Below are positions 1-12,071 of a DNA stretch of 64,000 nt, in pieces. Within the stretch, counting starts at the first letter, position 1. Every line of letters begins with the position of its first letter. The DNA comes from Tetmemena sp. SeJ-2015 (Eukaryota > Ciliophora > Spirotrichea > Sporadotrichida > Oxytrichidae): assembly GCA_027382625.1 (NCBI GenBank), contig JAJKFJ010022096.1, positions 1-64,000 on the forward strand, given 5' to 3'. A program made the position numbers and the translations under genes. The notes below the pieces were generated by a model, which worked only from the letters and a program-made list of their open reading frames with translations, was not told the origin of the DNA and ran no database searches.

Positions 1-930
1 TGAAGGTTGGGCAAAATTTTTAAAATTACTTTTATTCCCCTTATTACTATTTATCAAAAAAAAAATTTTTTATATATTGAAATGATGTTTGAATTAAAAT
101 TTTTATAAAGGGAAAATTTTATGCCAAAAATGGCGAAGGGGCCCGAAAGCTCCAATTACTTCCCTTTGATTGGGTGGAAGGGCTTGATGAAAAGTGGTTT
201 TGGTTTTAAAAAAATAATTAATTTCCTTTTTTGTTTTGATAAAATCTTTAAAATTTTGGGGGTTGTTTTCCGGGTGAAAAATTTTTTTAAAGAAGGAGCA
301 ATTCGCCGCAAGTTTCTAAATCGTTCAAAAAGTGGATAAGTTCATACCCCTTAATAAGGACGAAAAAAGGAAAATTATGAATTTTTAAAATTATGGGTTA
401 GGTTTTTAAAAAAGAGATTTTGATTTTGATTAACCCCTTTTCCCTAAAACCGCTGTCGAAGAAAGGGCCGATGCCCATTAACAAAAAAAACCCATTGCCC
501 TTGGCTTAAGCTAAGCAAGGCCAAGTGCAAATTAAGTTGGGGAAAAAAAAAACCCACTTTTTGCAAGCCCCCCCTTTTTTTTTTTCCAAAGCCCAATCCC
601 CCTGCTATTCGGAGGCTTTCACGGCCCTTGCCTTGGGCGTCGTAAGCGCTTAAAGGGGAAAAATGCTTTATCCCCCTTTCGAATTTTTCCCGGTGATAGA
701 AAGTGGTAGGAAATAAAATTAAAAAATATATGCGCGATTTCCCTTTTCCCCGCAGGAAGGGGATGGGCCCCGAGCAACCCCCCCTTTGTTAACAGGGGGT
801 TTTTCTGATGAAATGATTTTTCCTTTCTTTCTTCCCCCCCCAAAACCTTGATAGATAAAATGTTACCCCTTTTGTTATATTTTCCTTGAAATTTTTTAAA
901 AAATTTTAAATTTGTTTTTATAATATTCAT
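1..930. other. Homopolymer-rich contig end, no gene called
   Basis: This stretch is full of long single-base runs (A, T, C and G runs of 6-11) that shift every reading frame, and it ends abruptly near 930 where normal coding sequence starts. It looks like a poorly polished assembly end or uncorrected long-read sequence rather than real biology. The start of the next gene is probably hidden in it. No reliable frame could be followed. Confidence 0.5.
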
Positions 931-932
931 AG

Positions 933-1556
933 ACTTGGAGTATAGTGAACCGAAAGTTAACTCCGCCTCTTGTCAATTAATGGAGATAGCTGTGGCCATA
1001 GTGAATGGAGACTTGCGAGATGTGATCCCAATAGGCAGCTTCCCGATTAATCGCATGCAAAAATCTGAAGCCATGCTCAAGAGAGAGGAAGCTCTTAAAG
1101 AGTGGGAAGACAGTAAGAGGAGTGGAGCAAGTGAAGCTGGCGAATGGATTAAAGATGAGGCTTTGAATGCTCAGATAGCCTTAGACCTCTTAGATGAACA
1201 ATCACTTGTTGAATTCTAGTTCAGCGACTAATACCTCTAAGCTAGGCATAGAGAGAAATTATCAATTCCTATTTTTTCCAATTCATTTCCACTTTTTGCT
1301 AAGTATTGAGGAAGTAGAGGACAAAATTATCTAGGCACTTAAAGATTACTAGATACTACCAGGCTCTGCTCCTTCAGCGGGGATTTAAGCCTACAACGAT
1401 CGAATTCTATTAGAAAAGTATATGCCCAAGCTAGATAAATTTCTCAACTTCATGTAAGTCTAACTTCTCTTATTTAGTAAGAGAGCAGAAAGTTATAAAT
1501 TTTTCATCATAATTGAATGGGTGAGAATTTATAGACTAGATTTTAGATTTAGTTGA
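933..1556 (+). CDS. Unknown protein, 5'-truncated
   Basis: An open frame runs from about 933, just after an AG that could be an intron 3' end. It passes through a Glu/Lys-rich stretch (SEAMLKREEALKEWEDSKRS), with TAG and TAA read as Gln. An insert of about 55 bases near 1255-1309 is flanked by GAG copies; removing it restores the frame into EEVEDKIIQALKDYQ and LEKYMPKLDKFLNF. A 24-base GT-AG segment near 1456 does not change the frame. The first TGA in frame is at 1554-1556. The N-terminus is lost in the low-quality end. The family is not recognised; the sequence is mostly helical and charged, and soluble. Confidence 0.55.
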
Positions 1557-1578
1557 ATAATTAATTAACCGATTCAAA

Positions 1579-4500
1579 ATGTTCTCTTCGTTTCAAAGTT
1601 TTCTAGACGGGCCTGTAGACATGGACGAGTTCTATAACCTGAACACATCCACCACCTACTCACAAGACAAAGGGAGACAGAGAGGAAAGCAACCCAGCTA
1701 AGATTATCCTCCGCATACTGTATCCACTTTTTATCAAGGCTAGAGGAAAGAGGAAGACTAGGATGGTCATCATCTAGACAGTTCAGATTTCTTCTCCCTT
1801 AGAAACAACATCCCTACTGATCAAATCAACAGTCAGAATGATTCTTAGAATTAATGTGTGTTTGCATCTACTTATCTCACTTATTAGATTCGAGGGCTTA
1901 CGATTATAACTTCATGAAGCAAATAGCTGAGCAGTCACTTAGCTCTGAGCAAGAAAGTTTAAACGAAGGCCACTATGGCCACTCTCAAAGCTAAACTTGG
2001 AAGCCTAGAATCAATCAGAACTAGTAGAGGCAGTCAAAAATGATAAACCAAAGGCACGAGGATTAAGACCTATCGGCTGCGTCTAATGATAATGGCCCTG
2101 GCAATTTTCCTTAATCTCTCAACACGACAGGTATAAGCCAGACTAAGAGATAGGATGAGAGATCAAAGTCCCCAGCAGTGATGGTGAGTAGTAGCAAAAA
2201 TCGATCCCCTAAAATCATCAAGAAGTCTCAAGCAATGGAGATAAAGCATGGACATTAGAACTCAGAATCGTAGGCTCTGCAAGAGTTGAATGATTTGAAT
2301 TAGCTATCTGACTTCAAGAACTTGTCAAAAATGTTACAACAATTTGAATTCTAAATATTATATGAAGTCTGCTTTTGATAGACTATACTTTTCTGGGCTG
2401 CAGAGAATGGCTTCAAGAGACCGGAAGAGTAAGCAACAGCAAATTTAGAAGCAAGAGAATGAAATGCAAGAGCTTTAAAAGCAGCCTAAGATATCTTGTA
2501 TACTATCTTGAAGTCTAAGATAAGTAGGTTTTTTATGAACTGTGATGAAGATATCTGTGATCTCTAGTGAAGTGGCAAAGGCAATAAGAGGGAGGGAGAA
2601 AGAGAGAAGCAAAAGCAGGCAAGGCCGAAGACAGAGCTCAATCAGTCAGACTAATAATCACCCCTATATGCAGATAGAAGATAAGGACCAGTCGCAGAGA
2701 AAGTCCTAAGTCAGATTCCAAAAAGTGCTCAATTCAAGTTAAATAGAGTATGGAGATGAAGATGCAGTCTCATAGAGTCATCTTCCAAATAAGACACTGG
2801 AACACAGTTAGGAGAGGAGCAAGAGTAACAAGATCAATGATTTCCTGGAGTACAACAAGGAATGGGCTAGGCTTCGAGATGCAAAAATTATGCAGGCGAA
2901 GGTGCTTCAGGAAACTAAGATGATTGAGGAGAGCAGGCCAGTTCATCAAGTTAATCAAAGAATGATAATTATTAAATGCTAAATTGAAACTTTTTTCTTG
3001 ATACCAGAAGACTATAAGGGCGTGGTGAGTGGCTACTATGATTAGGTAAACAAGTTTTTCGAAAAGAAGCGACTCTATCTGGACATCGCAACCTCTAAGC
3101 CAGAGGGACGGCCCCAAATCAACGACTACAACCCTTCAAAGTAACAGAGGCCTGTCATTGGCCCAGAGAACAAGGATAGAGGGAGATCGAGGAGTACTTC
3201 CAATAATTGAAATGCTCTTACAAAGCAACAACTTACTCAATCTTAGCAATCAAACATGCTGATCAATAACTACATGGACTTTACTGAGGGCGTTTCTTTC
3301 GATGACACTAATCAACATCATACTCTTCTTAACTAAGAAACTTCTAAGTATGAGAAGTAAACCGATTAGTTTTATTAAAAAAAAAAGTAATTGATAGATA
3401 ATTCTGCTATCATAGCTTTTGCTGAGCTTTTACGTTGTAGAAAGAGTAGAGCAGAGACTTTTAAAGAAGGGGATAGAGTATCAGAGCAACCTCAATAACC
3501 GAAGACACGATTAGATAGAAGATCTGATCAGAGAGGGTCCCACCTTTCAGCCCAAGCTCATCGCCAATAACAAGAAATACTTACAGAGCAGAGGCGGCGA
3601 ATCAGAGGATAAACCCTTTCTGCAAGATGGGCAAACTTCAAAGACGAGTCAGGAGCTGGGAAACCAGTTCTACTGCCAAGCCATGATGTTCCTAATGAAG
3701 AAGCAGGAGAAAATAATCCAAAGCACCAAATAGATCTATGAGCACTCCCGTGTCCCCAAACCTAACCCTCGCTCTTAATCTATGCTCGAGGGTTAAAATA
3801 GAACTCCTATTTATGAACTGCCACTTCCAAGCAAGGAAACTCAGAAACCGAACCCGAACATTCATCCTGAGAAAAAGAGCAAGTAGGGGAAAGGTGAGGC
3901 CAGAGGAGGATCAGAGACTTCTTCTCAAAGTGACCCTGAGGTAGTGGCAAGGAAAAGAGAGAAGGTGAATGAATTCATCAGACGCAACTATGAGAGAGAG
4001 CTAAAGACAAAGTAATTGAGAGCAGAGCAAATCAAGAATGAGCAGTAGTCAGCTGGGAAACACTATTTCAGTATTTACACATTTTAAACTCCTCTAAGAT
4101 GGCATAACCTTTCAGCCAAAGCTCTCAGCTGGAACTAGGAATCTTATCACGGCTCGTTAGCCTCGCTAAGCTCCCACTTTTGAAGAGCTCTATCGCGAGG
4201 CGAACATCAAGAGACAGCGTCATCAGCAAGAAATGGAGAAGAGGAAGAAAGAGTAAGAGCAGATTGAGCTGGGCAATGCCACCTTCAAGCCCAAGATACA
4301 GAGGCTCAAGAAAGAAAGCAAGGGGCAGGTTACAGTCTTAGACTCCTAAGGAGCAAATAACTTCCAGACTAATGGTTGTGGCTACCTATCTCAGAATAAA
4401 GGACAGATCGAGTAGATAGCAGGGGACAAGTACTAGAAAATTGTCAAGCAGAGGCAGGACTTGAAGGACAAGAAAATTCAGGATCAAAAGAAGAAGAATG

Positions 4501-6999
4501 GAGGTAGCTACTTGCACAAGTACTATTAGAATTAGTACGGTGGCTAGGGAAAGGGTAGTGTGAATAATTCTATGAGCTAAGATCCCAAGTTGAAGAAAGC
4601 TAATTCTAATCAGTACATCACCTTCAATGCAATATAATTAAAAGTAAATACTGACGTTTTTAAAGCACAAGAAAGCAATTAAAGAGAAGGTAGCAAAGAT
4701 TATCATCATCACTAGAGCCAGATAGCAGCGGGACATGATAGAAGGAGAAGCAGTGAGCTTAATAAGACAATGGAGTCAAATTTACTAGACCTTAATGAGG
4801 AGAGACTCCTAGAGGATACAAGAACCTTGGCAGGTAAAGATCAGAATTAACATTACCTCATCCATCATTCGAACAGAAGCTCCTTGAGTGAAGATTTTTA
4901 ATTCTCTTTGCCTAAAATTATATATTCAAGTGAAGATCCACTTCAAGTCCAGCACTCTCAAGTTACTAAGTCCACTTTCAGTAAGGTAGGTAATCACAGT
5001 TCACGTAAGTCCAACGATGTGATTGAAAATTTCCTTCATGAGATGAAGATAGCCGCCTAGACTCAGTAAATCTCCAGCACAGGGCCTTTCGATAAGCAGA
5101 GCTTATCCAGCATGCCTATGGAGAAGATCATTGAAGATGCAAGAAGAGCTCTCTTAGAGTATGATGAAGGTTTCTAAGAAGGGAATGATCTTGAAGACCA
5201 ACGAACACCTTAGAACCAGATCTTCATCTAGGACGATCAAGAAAATTCCTCTTAAGCAAGAGGTAACTAGAGAGCAAATTAAGAAAGCGGGAAGAGATAG
5301 AATTAGGCGGAGCCAACTTCATAGTAGCAATTCTAAAAGCCCAGACATAAGAAGCAGGATTCACTCAGCTTTGCAGATAACAGTAGCTTCAACTCTACTT
5401 TTAATAAGGACTTCAACGCAAGTGGAATTAATTAGGACTTTGAAGCGCAAGTGCCAAATAATCTGTCTATCAACCAACATACACCGATAAAGCATGTTAA
5501 GTCTCCCTTGAGTGGTATGAATCCTAACCCTCAATCCAGTGAACTGGCATCCTCTCAGTTGAAGAACATTATGGACTAAGAGAATACAAACAGTGGAAGA
5601 GTGAAGCAAGACGAGGCGAGAATCAACAGCCATTAAAGTACCCTAGAGAGAGAATCCTCAGGTGAAGGCACCAACGACCATGCTCCAGTCTAGCCCTTCA
5701 ACTCTAATTAAGTCCTTACTCAGCAGCACTAAGTGGACTCTTAACCTCACAGAGATTCCGATCAAGCAAATTAGAAGAACAAGATAATCGAAAACCTAGA
5801 AGAGGAGTTCATAGTAGAAGATAGGCAGCATGAAAAGGAATAGAGTGAGTTGAAGGCTCAAGCCCAAGAGGCAAGAGAGAAGGCCCATAACACTATGAAC
5901 AAGACTTTGAGTTTGATCGAGGAGGATAACGAGGAAGACTTCTTCACAAACAACGATGAGGACAGGCATTCCAATTACACCTCCAACAACTACTATCCCA
6001 GAGGAAATAAAATGCCATTTTAAAAATATTTATTTAGGAAGTATAGCACAGAATGGAAGTATGGGAAATGGTCAGCCCAGGAGAAGTGCCAATACCATAA
6101 ACTCCACTCCTAACAGAGGCAGTTTAGTAGAAGAAGAGTAGCATTTGAATCAAAACACAACTACTAAAAGCCATTTCCATAACTAGAGCAGAGCTGCTGA
6201 CTAGGCTTCTAAGCATAATCCTTCTGTGGCATCTGCGAACCAGACTATGAATCTTAGTGGCACTATTCAGCTTGTCAAGCATACTCATTTTGACGAAGAT
6301 GATGACGCATAAATGATATTTGAATTTGTAAATTTATAAGGAGAAACCTATTTTGGAATACTTCATTAGAAATTACATAAAAATATTTGTAAATGAGATA
6401 GATGGCCAATGACCTCGAGACTCATGAGCTAAATGAGTAGATTCTCTCTTTAATTTTATACGTATTGGTTTCAAATTCCCTTGAGGCACGACGGTAGTTT
6501 GCACCAGGAGCTGAGGGCGCTAGAAGAATTCAACGAGGACGCCTACCCTCTAGACTCGCACTATCCTCATGGCTAGTACCTAGGCGGTAACCCCTCAGAC
6601 TACGACAGAATGAGTGACTTAGGTCAAGAGAGACGCAGCTACATGAGTGGGGCTGAGGAGAATCAGCAATAATACATACACCTCAAGGAGGCTCACACTC
6701 CCTAGAAAGTTAACAACGATGAGTATGGATAAGCAGAGAACAGGGCTCAATTTTAATAGCAACACACTGACTCCTCCTAGAGAGAAATAGTAACTTAGAA
6801 GAACCAAGCTGCTCAAAATGAGAGCAAGGCTGACCAGTCAATAGCTTCAGAGAAGGACAGGACTCGCTCTTAAAATCAAAGCCAGTCTTTTGAAAGCAAA
6901 AAGAAGAAGAGCAAGGAGCCTCAATTACCTTCAATAGTGAAAGACATAGAGTCCTTTGAGCAGGAGTTCACTAAGTTCCTCGAGTAGATCTATAATTGA
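1579..6999 (+). CDS. Large Gln/Lys/Ser-rich coiled-coil protein with TFxPK motifs
   Basis: The ATG at 1579 opens a frame that, after removal of inserts, reaches TGA at 6997-6999, giving roughly 1,650 residues. TAA and TAG occur very often as Gln. Short inserts with pointers include AAGATATCT (2488-2496 and 2548-2556), TAAATGA (6310-6316 and 6390-6396) and ATTC near 6440-6475. A GT-AG intron lies near 1857-1888. The middle of the protein repeats a T-F-x-P-K motif (PTFQPKL, ITFQPKL, ATFKPKI) set in long charged helices such as RQRHQQEMEKRKKEQEQIE. This motif recurs in ciliate cytoskeletal proteins, but no enzyme domain is visible. A structural, cytoskeleton-associated role is inference. The C-terminus is acidic and Gln-rich. 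Confidence 0.7.
2488..2556 (+). other. IES with 9-base pointer AAGATATCT
   Basis: A direct repeat AAGATATCT flanks about 51 bases of AT-rich sequence that contains a frame-breaking TGA. Deleting the insert with one repeat copy joins QKQPKIS to VISSEVAKAIRGRE in one frame. There is no GT-AG boundary, so this fits an internal eliminated sequence rather than an intron. Confidence 0.75.
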
Positions 7000-7066
7000 A
7001 TAAGTGGTTGAATTAGTAATCCTTAATTTCATTATAATAAAACTTTAAATTATAATCAATTTCAAA

Positions 7067-7703
7067 ATGAGTTCACTAGCGAAGCGAAGAGTGCTGGCCG
7101 ATTGGAAAAAGTAAGCCACTTTCTCTATCTATCTTGAATGAGTGCTGTAGATACTAAGCAGAAGGAGCAGGCTTGGGAATTCTGTTGAGGATAAACCCTG
7201 AGAACATGATGCGCTGGGAGGCAGTGATCTTCGGACCTGATGACACAGAATGGGAGGGAGGCGTCTTCAACCTGACTATAGAATTTTCAGATGAGTATCC
7301 CACTAAGCCACCCAAAGTTGTTTTCATAACGCAGATGTACCACCCCAACATCTACAAGATAAAAAAAAGATTTTCAAAGTTTCTCAATTACTTATTATTT
7401 GATTATCACAAGAACGGAGATATCTGCCTCAACATGCTGCAGAAGGAGTGGTCGCAAGCTTACGACTGCCTTGCGGTCATGAAATGCGTCCAGGTAAGAA
7501 ACAAAAATATCCCTAACCTATGTTAATAGAGCTTGCTGACAGATCCTAACACGAAGAGTCCCGCAAATACCGAGGCAGCAAATAAGTTTGACAGTAAGTG
7601 TACTTGGTAGAGACAATCCTTTAATTTTTTCTTTTTAGATGATAGAGAGGGGTATTTAGACTGTGTGAGAGAGTGCGTCATTCACAGCTGGATCATGAAG
7701 TGA
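7067..7703 (+). CDS. Ubiquitin-conjugating enzyme E2
   Basis: The spliced product is about 156 residues, the normal size of a single UBC fold. It starts MSSLAKRRVLADWKK and carries the E2 hallmarks: the YPTKPPKV segment, the HPN tripeptide (YHPNIY), and the active-site cysteine in GDICLNML followed by W. Three GT-AG introns are seen (7111-7150, near 7494-7529, and near 7593-7638). A separate insert at 7354-7413 is bounded by ACAAGA repeats and falls between HPNIY and the catalytic Cys. The enzyme would accept ubiquitin (or a relative) from an E1 and pass it to substrates or an E3. It is closest in look to the UBE2G/UBC7 or Rad6-like group, but the exact subfamily is not resolved. TGA at 7701-7703 ends it. 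Confidence 0.9.
7354..7413 (+). other. IES with 6-base pointer ACAAGA inside the E2 gene
   Basis: ACAAGA occurs at 7354-7359 and at 7408-7413. The AT-rich bases between them break the E2 frame. Removal with one copy gives TAC AAG AAC GGA, restoring the conserved HPNIYKNGDIC run. The ends are not GT-AG. Because the protein family dictates the correct joined sequence, this is one of the cleanest pieces of evidence that the window is germline DNA. Confidence 0.88.
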
Positions 7704-7932
7704 TGAACTTTAAATCACCTTAAAAAGCTTTTGTAAGAGAAATCTTGAGTAGACTAAGCTTCTTTTGGTACACCTTAAAAAGATTAATTTTATTCAGCTC
7801 ATTATTTTCATACTTCCATTGATCAGGTTAACATTTATTCATTGAAAATCCATTAATGAAGAAGAGATTTTAGTCAATCTCAATACTTAGATTGTTTGGG
7901 TCTTTCATCTATTCAATCAGTCCGCTCTCTCT

Positions 7933-8830
7933 ATGCCTCCTCATTAATTACATATTTCACACAAGCATTTACAATATATTTAATAGGTAAGAAATCCAAG
8001 GACAAGGTCAACTACAAGGCCATCCAGCTCAGAGTGCAGAAGCCCTGGGACAGGAATCTGCTCGATGAGAGTGCAAGATTCACCAGGCAGACTTAGGACC
8101 TGCTAGACTTGGCAAAGCTGGACTTTGAATCCTATGAGGCCTTCATCATCCCCTCCTTTTGCTCTGGATACAACAAACAGCGGATGACTAGAGCCTACGA
8201 GTACCCCCTCATCAGATCAACCATCAAGGAATTCCACTAATATCTACCTTGATATGCTCATTTACTTACTTCCACTTGCGTAAGAAGCTCCTCGTGGCTT
8301 TGGGCCCTACCAGTATTAACCTAGTGGCTAAGTGCTTGGACTTCAAGCAGACCACCCTTCACACAAGGCTGGTAGAGGCCTACATTCCTCGCTCTAACCC
8401 ATTCTAGTTCCACTACCTAGAGGAGGACAGAGTGCTCTACTTACCCTATGAGATCAACACCCTATTCTCCTTCAAGCGGAGCTAGAAGCCTAAAGAGACA
8501 GTGGAAGCAGAGACTGATTAAACTGAGACACCTAACTCAGAATCCAATCCACTAAAGGAAGAACAGAAGAAGAAGAGCTACTAACCTTAGACTTACCCAG
8601 ACAACCCACACCTGCTTCACTAATTAGCTTTAAGTGGTTATGCTATTTTATGGATTCACGAATTCCAGAAGGAGATAGAAGCGATGGTGGTCTCTTTAAA
8701 GTATAGAACACAGGACTTCAACGAAGTTACCAAGAAGATAGTCCAAGAGAAGCAGATTAGGCAAGAGTATCTCAACAAGCGATCTATAGAAATCGAGAAA
8801 GAGCACTAGAAGAAGCTTAAGACTGGCTGA
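7933..8830 (+). CDS. Unknown globular protein
   Basis: A frame is clear from about 7985 (GKKSKDKVNYKAIQLR) to TGA at 8828-8830, roughly 280 residues. An insert between TTCCACT repeats (8232-8238 and 8270-8276) is removed in frame to give IKEFHLRKKLLVALGP. The C-terminus is a charged helix (KKIVQEKQIRQEYLNKRS). The start is uncertain: the ATG at 7933 (MPPH) would need one more insert removed near 7950-7985, and an ATG at 7856 is an alternative. No known family was recognised. It lies in the same direction as the E2 gene about 230 bases upstream. Confidence 0.6.
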
Positions 8831-9276
8831 TACACCCGCACACCTATGCCATTCTAAGCCACTCTGTCTTAATTTAATTAACCACTTACAATTTGATATT
8901 GTATAAGAATCCAAATGTGATTATGCTTGCAGTTCTAATAGATCTTCTTGGTATTATAATTCAGAATTCTTTTGATTTTATAGTATCCCCCTAATACAAA
9001 TCAATATTTCCCCCCTCTAATTAATTTCCACAAACCATATATTTTTTTGTTTAAGCGATAATAATTTGCAAGTATTGACTTAGAGAATTATTAAGTTGAG
9101 TATTATAATTAGCAGTAGTAGTGAGAGAGTTAACATTTTTGAATCCTATTGAATTTTTAGGAACCAAAAATCGTGAGAAATTTGGTATCTCATTACAATC
9201 ACAGTAGTAGCAGCAGATTTAATAAGCAATTAAATTATAAATGCGCTCGCAGCTCGCCCCTTTTAATTTTATAAAT
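8831..9276. other. AT-rich intergenic spacer
   Basis: No frame longer than about 60 codons was found and there are no recognisable repeats. It holds the 3' end of the preceding gene and the 5' flank of the next one. Both are read on the + strand. Confidence 0.5.
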
Positions 9277-12071
9277 ATGAATGATAATTAAAACAAAATA
9301 AGTGATGGAATGGAAGTCACTACTCACAATAAGGAGCAGCTGTGTTACAGAGAGGAGTATGGGGATTTGGCCAAGGGGCACGCCAAGCCCACCAGAGGTC
9401 ACAATGAGATCTAACCCTCCATGATCACTGGCTCCTTCATAGACACCTACCTTGCAAATACACTCAAATTATTTCAATTTATTTGCAACGGGTAGCTTGG
9501 AGAAACGAGAGCGGTTGATAGAGATAGGGACGGGACAGCAGACTGATCGTTCGTTGGCGGCCATGACTAACAACCCTTTTGAATATGCATCAGACAAGAA
9601 CAAAACTCTCACCCACCTCCAGCTCATTAATAACTCAGCCACCACTGCCAACACTAAATCCACAGACACCAAGAGCCGCAACGCTCCCAATAAACTTAAG
9701 GCAACTAAGAAACAAATAAAGGCGTTTATGTTTCACTCGAGCGACAACGTGAGTCCGAGCAACACAACTCACCTGCACAGCAGAATGCTAGGGGGAGGCA
9801 GCGAATCCTTCTCTCCCGGGGTGACTAGCTATTCCAACGGCCAGCCCACCTCCAACAAAAATAGTCTCTTCAACATGGACAGCTCCAATCTGCAAGTCGG
9901 TCTGCCGCAGGAACTGAGTAGTCCTATCGAAGACGCCAAGACTCCCAAGGGACTAATAAATTACCAGTTCAGTGTTCCTGCTCATACTAATGCCACAGTA
10001 TCTCATTTCCAAAATAAAATAGAGAACCACTCCACAAAGCCACAGCTTCAATTAGAAATTGTCATTCTCATCTTCATCATACTCTGTCTTTATCTTCATT
10101 TTTCTTGTAGCTTTCAAAAGACCTGATGCACCAGAGTCTAAGTCTAAAAGTGTTTCCCGAGCAAATGCAGAGTCCTCTGCCTCAGGGAGTGGGTTCAAAT
10201 TTCAGACTTGACCCCTGCCTGTTCGACAAGAAGAAGCGGAGTGTGGAAGTGGTGGAGCTCATCAAAAACAGAATCCAGAAGAGATCCAATAATCAACACC
10301 AACAATAGACTCATCATCACAGCCACCTGCAATAAAATTAATAAATAGCAAGCAATAATCAAATAGAGGCGCTAGATAATGCAGATACACACCCAGTTTA
10401 ATAATCGTAGTTAACTGGCCCCTCAGCAGTCAAGCGAGTTAACTTCGCAGCTGGGCCTAGCCGAAACGCAGGGGTCAATTAGAGTGCGACTGAGAAGCCG
10501 GCACAGGTGAAACATTCCTTCTTGGGGAAGTTTGTGAAACTTGGGAAGAAGCTGATAGACCCATCGTCGCTCAGATAGTCCAAAGAGGAAAAGTAAAAAA
10601 GAGAGAGGACAGGAAACATCCAAAACGCTAGGCAGGTTGGTGAAGAATTGGGCAGTTCCAACCACCAGAGGGGCAATCAAGGGTCAACTATGATATTTTC
10701 GAAAGATACTGATGACAACCTGATTCGAAAGCAGATTCTTCAGCAGTACCAGATGAGGAAGACTTAGGGTTTGAGTCCGAGTGTGATGGCCTTTTCTTCC
10801 CAATCTTTTCCTAACGCTCAGTAAGTGTAGGCGGAGCTAAGGAAGAGCGAGTCTGCTTAAATTCGTCAGCTTTTTTGCAAGGCCTTGCTCTAGCTGGCAC
10901 TATTCCATTACGAGTCAATTAGCATGGACCCCGTAGATTGTCTATTCGAGATGGGGCGACGCAGCATGAGTTCCGACCGGAGAAGCAGCGGCAAAAAGAA
11001 TTTGCAGATATCCTTCTTTGTGGACACTCATCTTGAAGATGATTAAGAAATGGAAATGGAGAGCAGCCACGTTAATAACAATTAAGAACAGAATCCCTCC
11101 AACTTAAAGATTCCCACTCCTTTCCCGAATCTACCTCCCCTTAATTTGAAATTCGCAAGTGCATCAGGAACACCTAATTTAAGCATGATGTATGATTCGT
11201 ATGAATTTGAATTTAAAGAAGAAGGCAAAGGTAATCTAAAACATGGCTCATATGCCTTTGAGCCAGCTGGCTAAAGAGTAGAAGGCATTTAACTTCAAAT
11301 TTGAAACCTCTCATTAGCCAAGGATGGAAAGTCAAAACCTTTTTAGTAAAAAAGAAAGTAGCTCGAAAAATTCAATTGATGGTAAGAATCTAGTCGGCAG
11401 TGTACTTATAAATTAGCTGCACTATAAATAGCTCTAACAAGCCAAGGAGATTAGAGAATCACAGCAATTTATAAAGGAGATGAGCTAGAAGTCAAATAGT
11501 CAGGATTAGAGTTGTTCTTAGCAAGCATCATCCTCTGAGGAAAGTAAAGGTCACTATTTAGCTGCTGCTTATCAGTTTAAATTTTACATACTTACTATAA
11601 TTATTCCAGTCTTATTAAGCATCATCTCACACTCTAATGAATAGAGGCGGCATCAATGGAGTTCAGAATCTTCAATCCTAGAATGCAAGCACAGGTGTAA
11701 TCCAATCCTTAACAATGAAGCCACCAGCTCATAACAGCCTCCACACTTCATCTGCAGGGCTTCAATCCAGCCAGTTTGATGCCAATACCCCCACTATGAG
11801 CTCATTATAGTAACCCTATAATTTAAAGTTAAAATTGCTTTGTTGCTCAAGTAAGGGCAAAAGATTTGAAGATTTCTTGCCCCCGTAAAAACGCTCTAGC
11901 TCCAAAAGCATCACAAGAATGAATGCATTCATTCACTATCTTCTTTACGTTTTAAGCAAACTCAAAAAGATAATCTCAAGTGTAAAGATTTGATAACACA
12001 AATATCTTGGCCGAGCCGAAATATTACTAAGGTTGGCACTTAAATATATGGATAGACTAGTATAGAGATTG
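9277..12071 (+). CDS. Unknown Ser/Asn/Gln-rich protein
   Basis: The ATG at 9277 starts MNDNQNKISDGMEV. Frame-restoring inserts carry pointers TTGCAA (9452-9457 and 9483-9488), AGCTT (near 10044 and 10110), AAAG (near 11231 and 11275), AGC (near 11560 and 11614) and CACAA (near 11910 and 12000). After their removal the frame runs to TGA at about 12069-12071, about 800 residues. The sequence is low-complexity with scattered basic segments (FVKLGKKLIDPSSL, FDKKKRSVEVVELIKNR) and no transmembrane segment. No domain was recognised. A disordered scaffold or regulator is possible, but this is a guess. The last joined segment is the least certain. Confidence 0.6.
9452..9488 (+). other. Short IES with pointer TTGCAA
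   Basis: TTGCAA at 9452-9457 and 9483-9488 bounds only 25 bases. Removing it with one copy turns DTYLAN into the continuous DTYLATGSLEKRERL. It is one of the shortest inserts in the window and lacks intron borders. Confidence 0.7.

Noticed and set aside
833..848. CCCCAAAA-like string resembling a spirotrich telomere unit
   Set aside because: Only one partial unit occurs, inside a homopolymer-rich low-quality region, with no tandem array.
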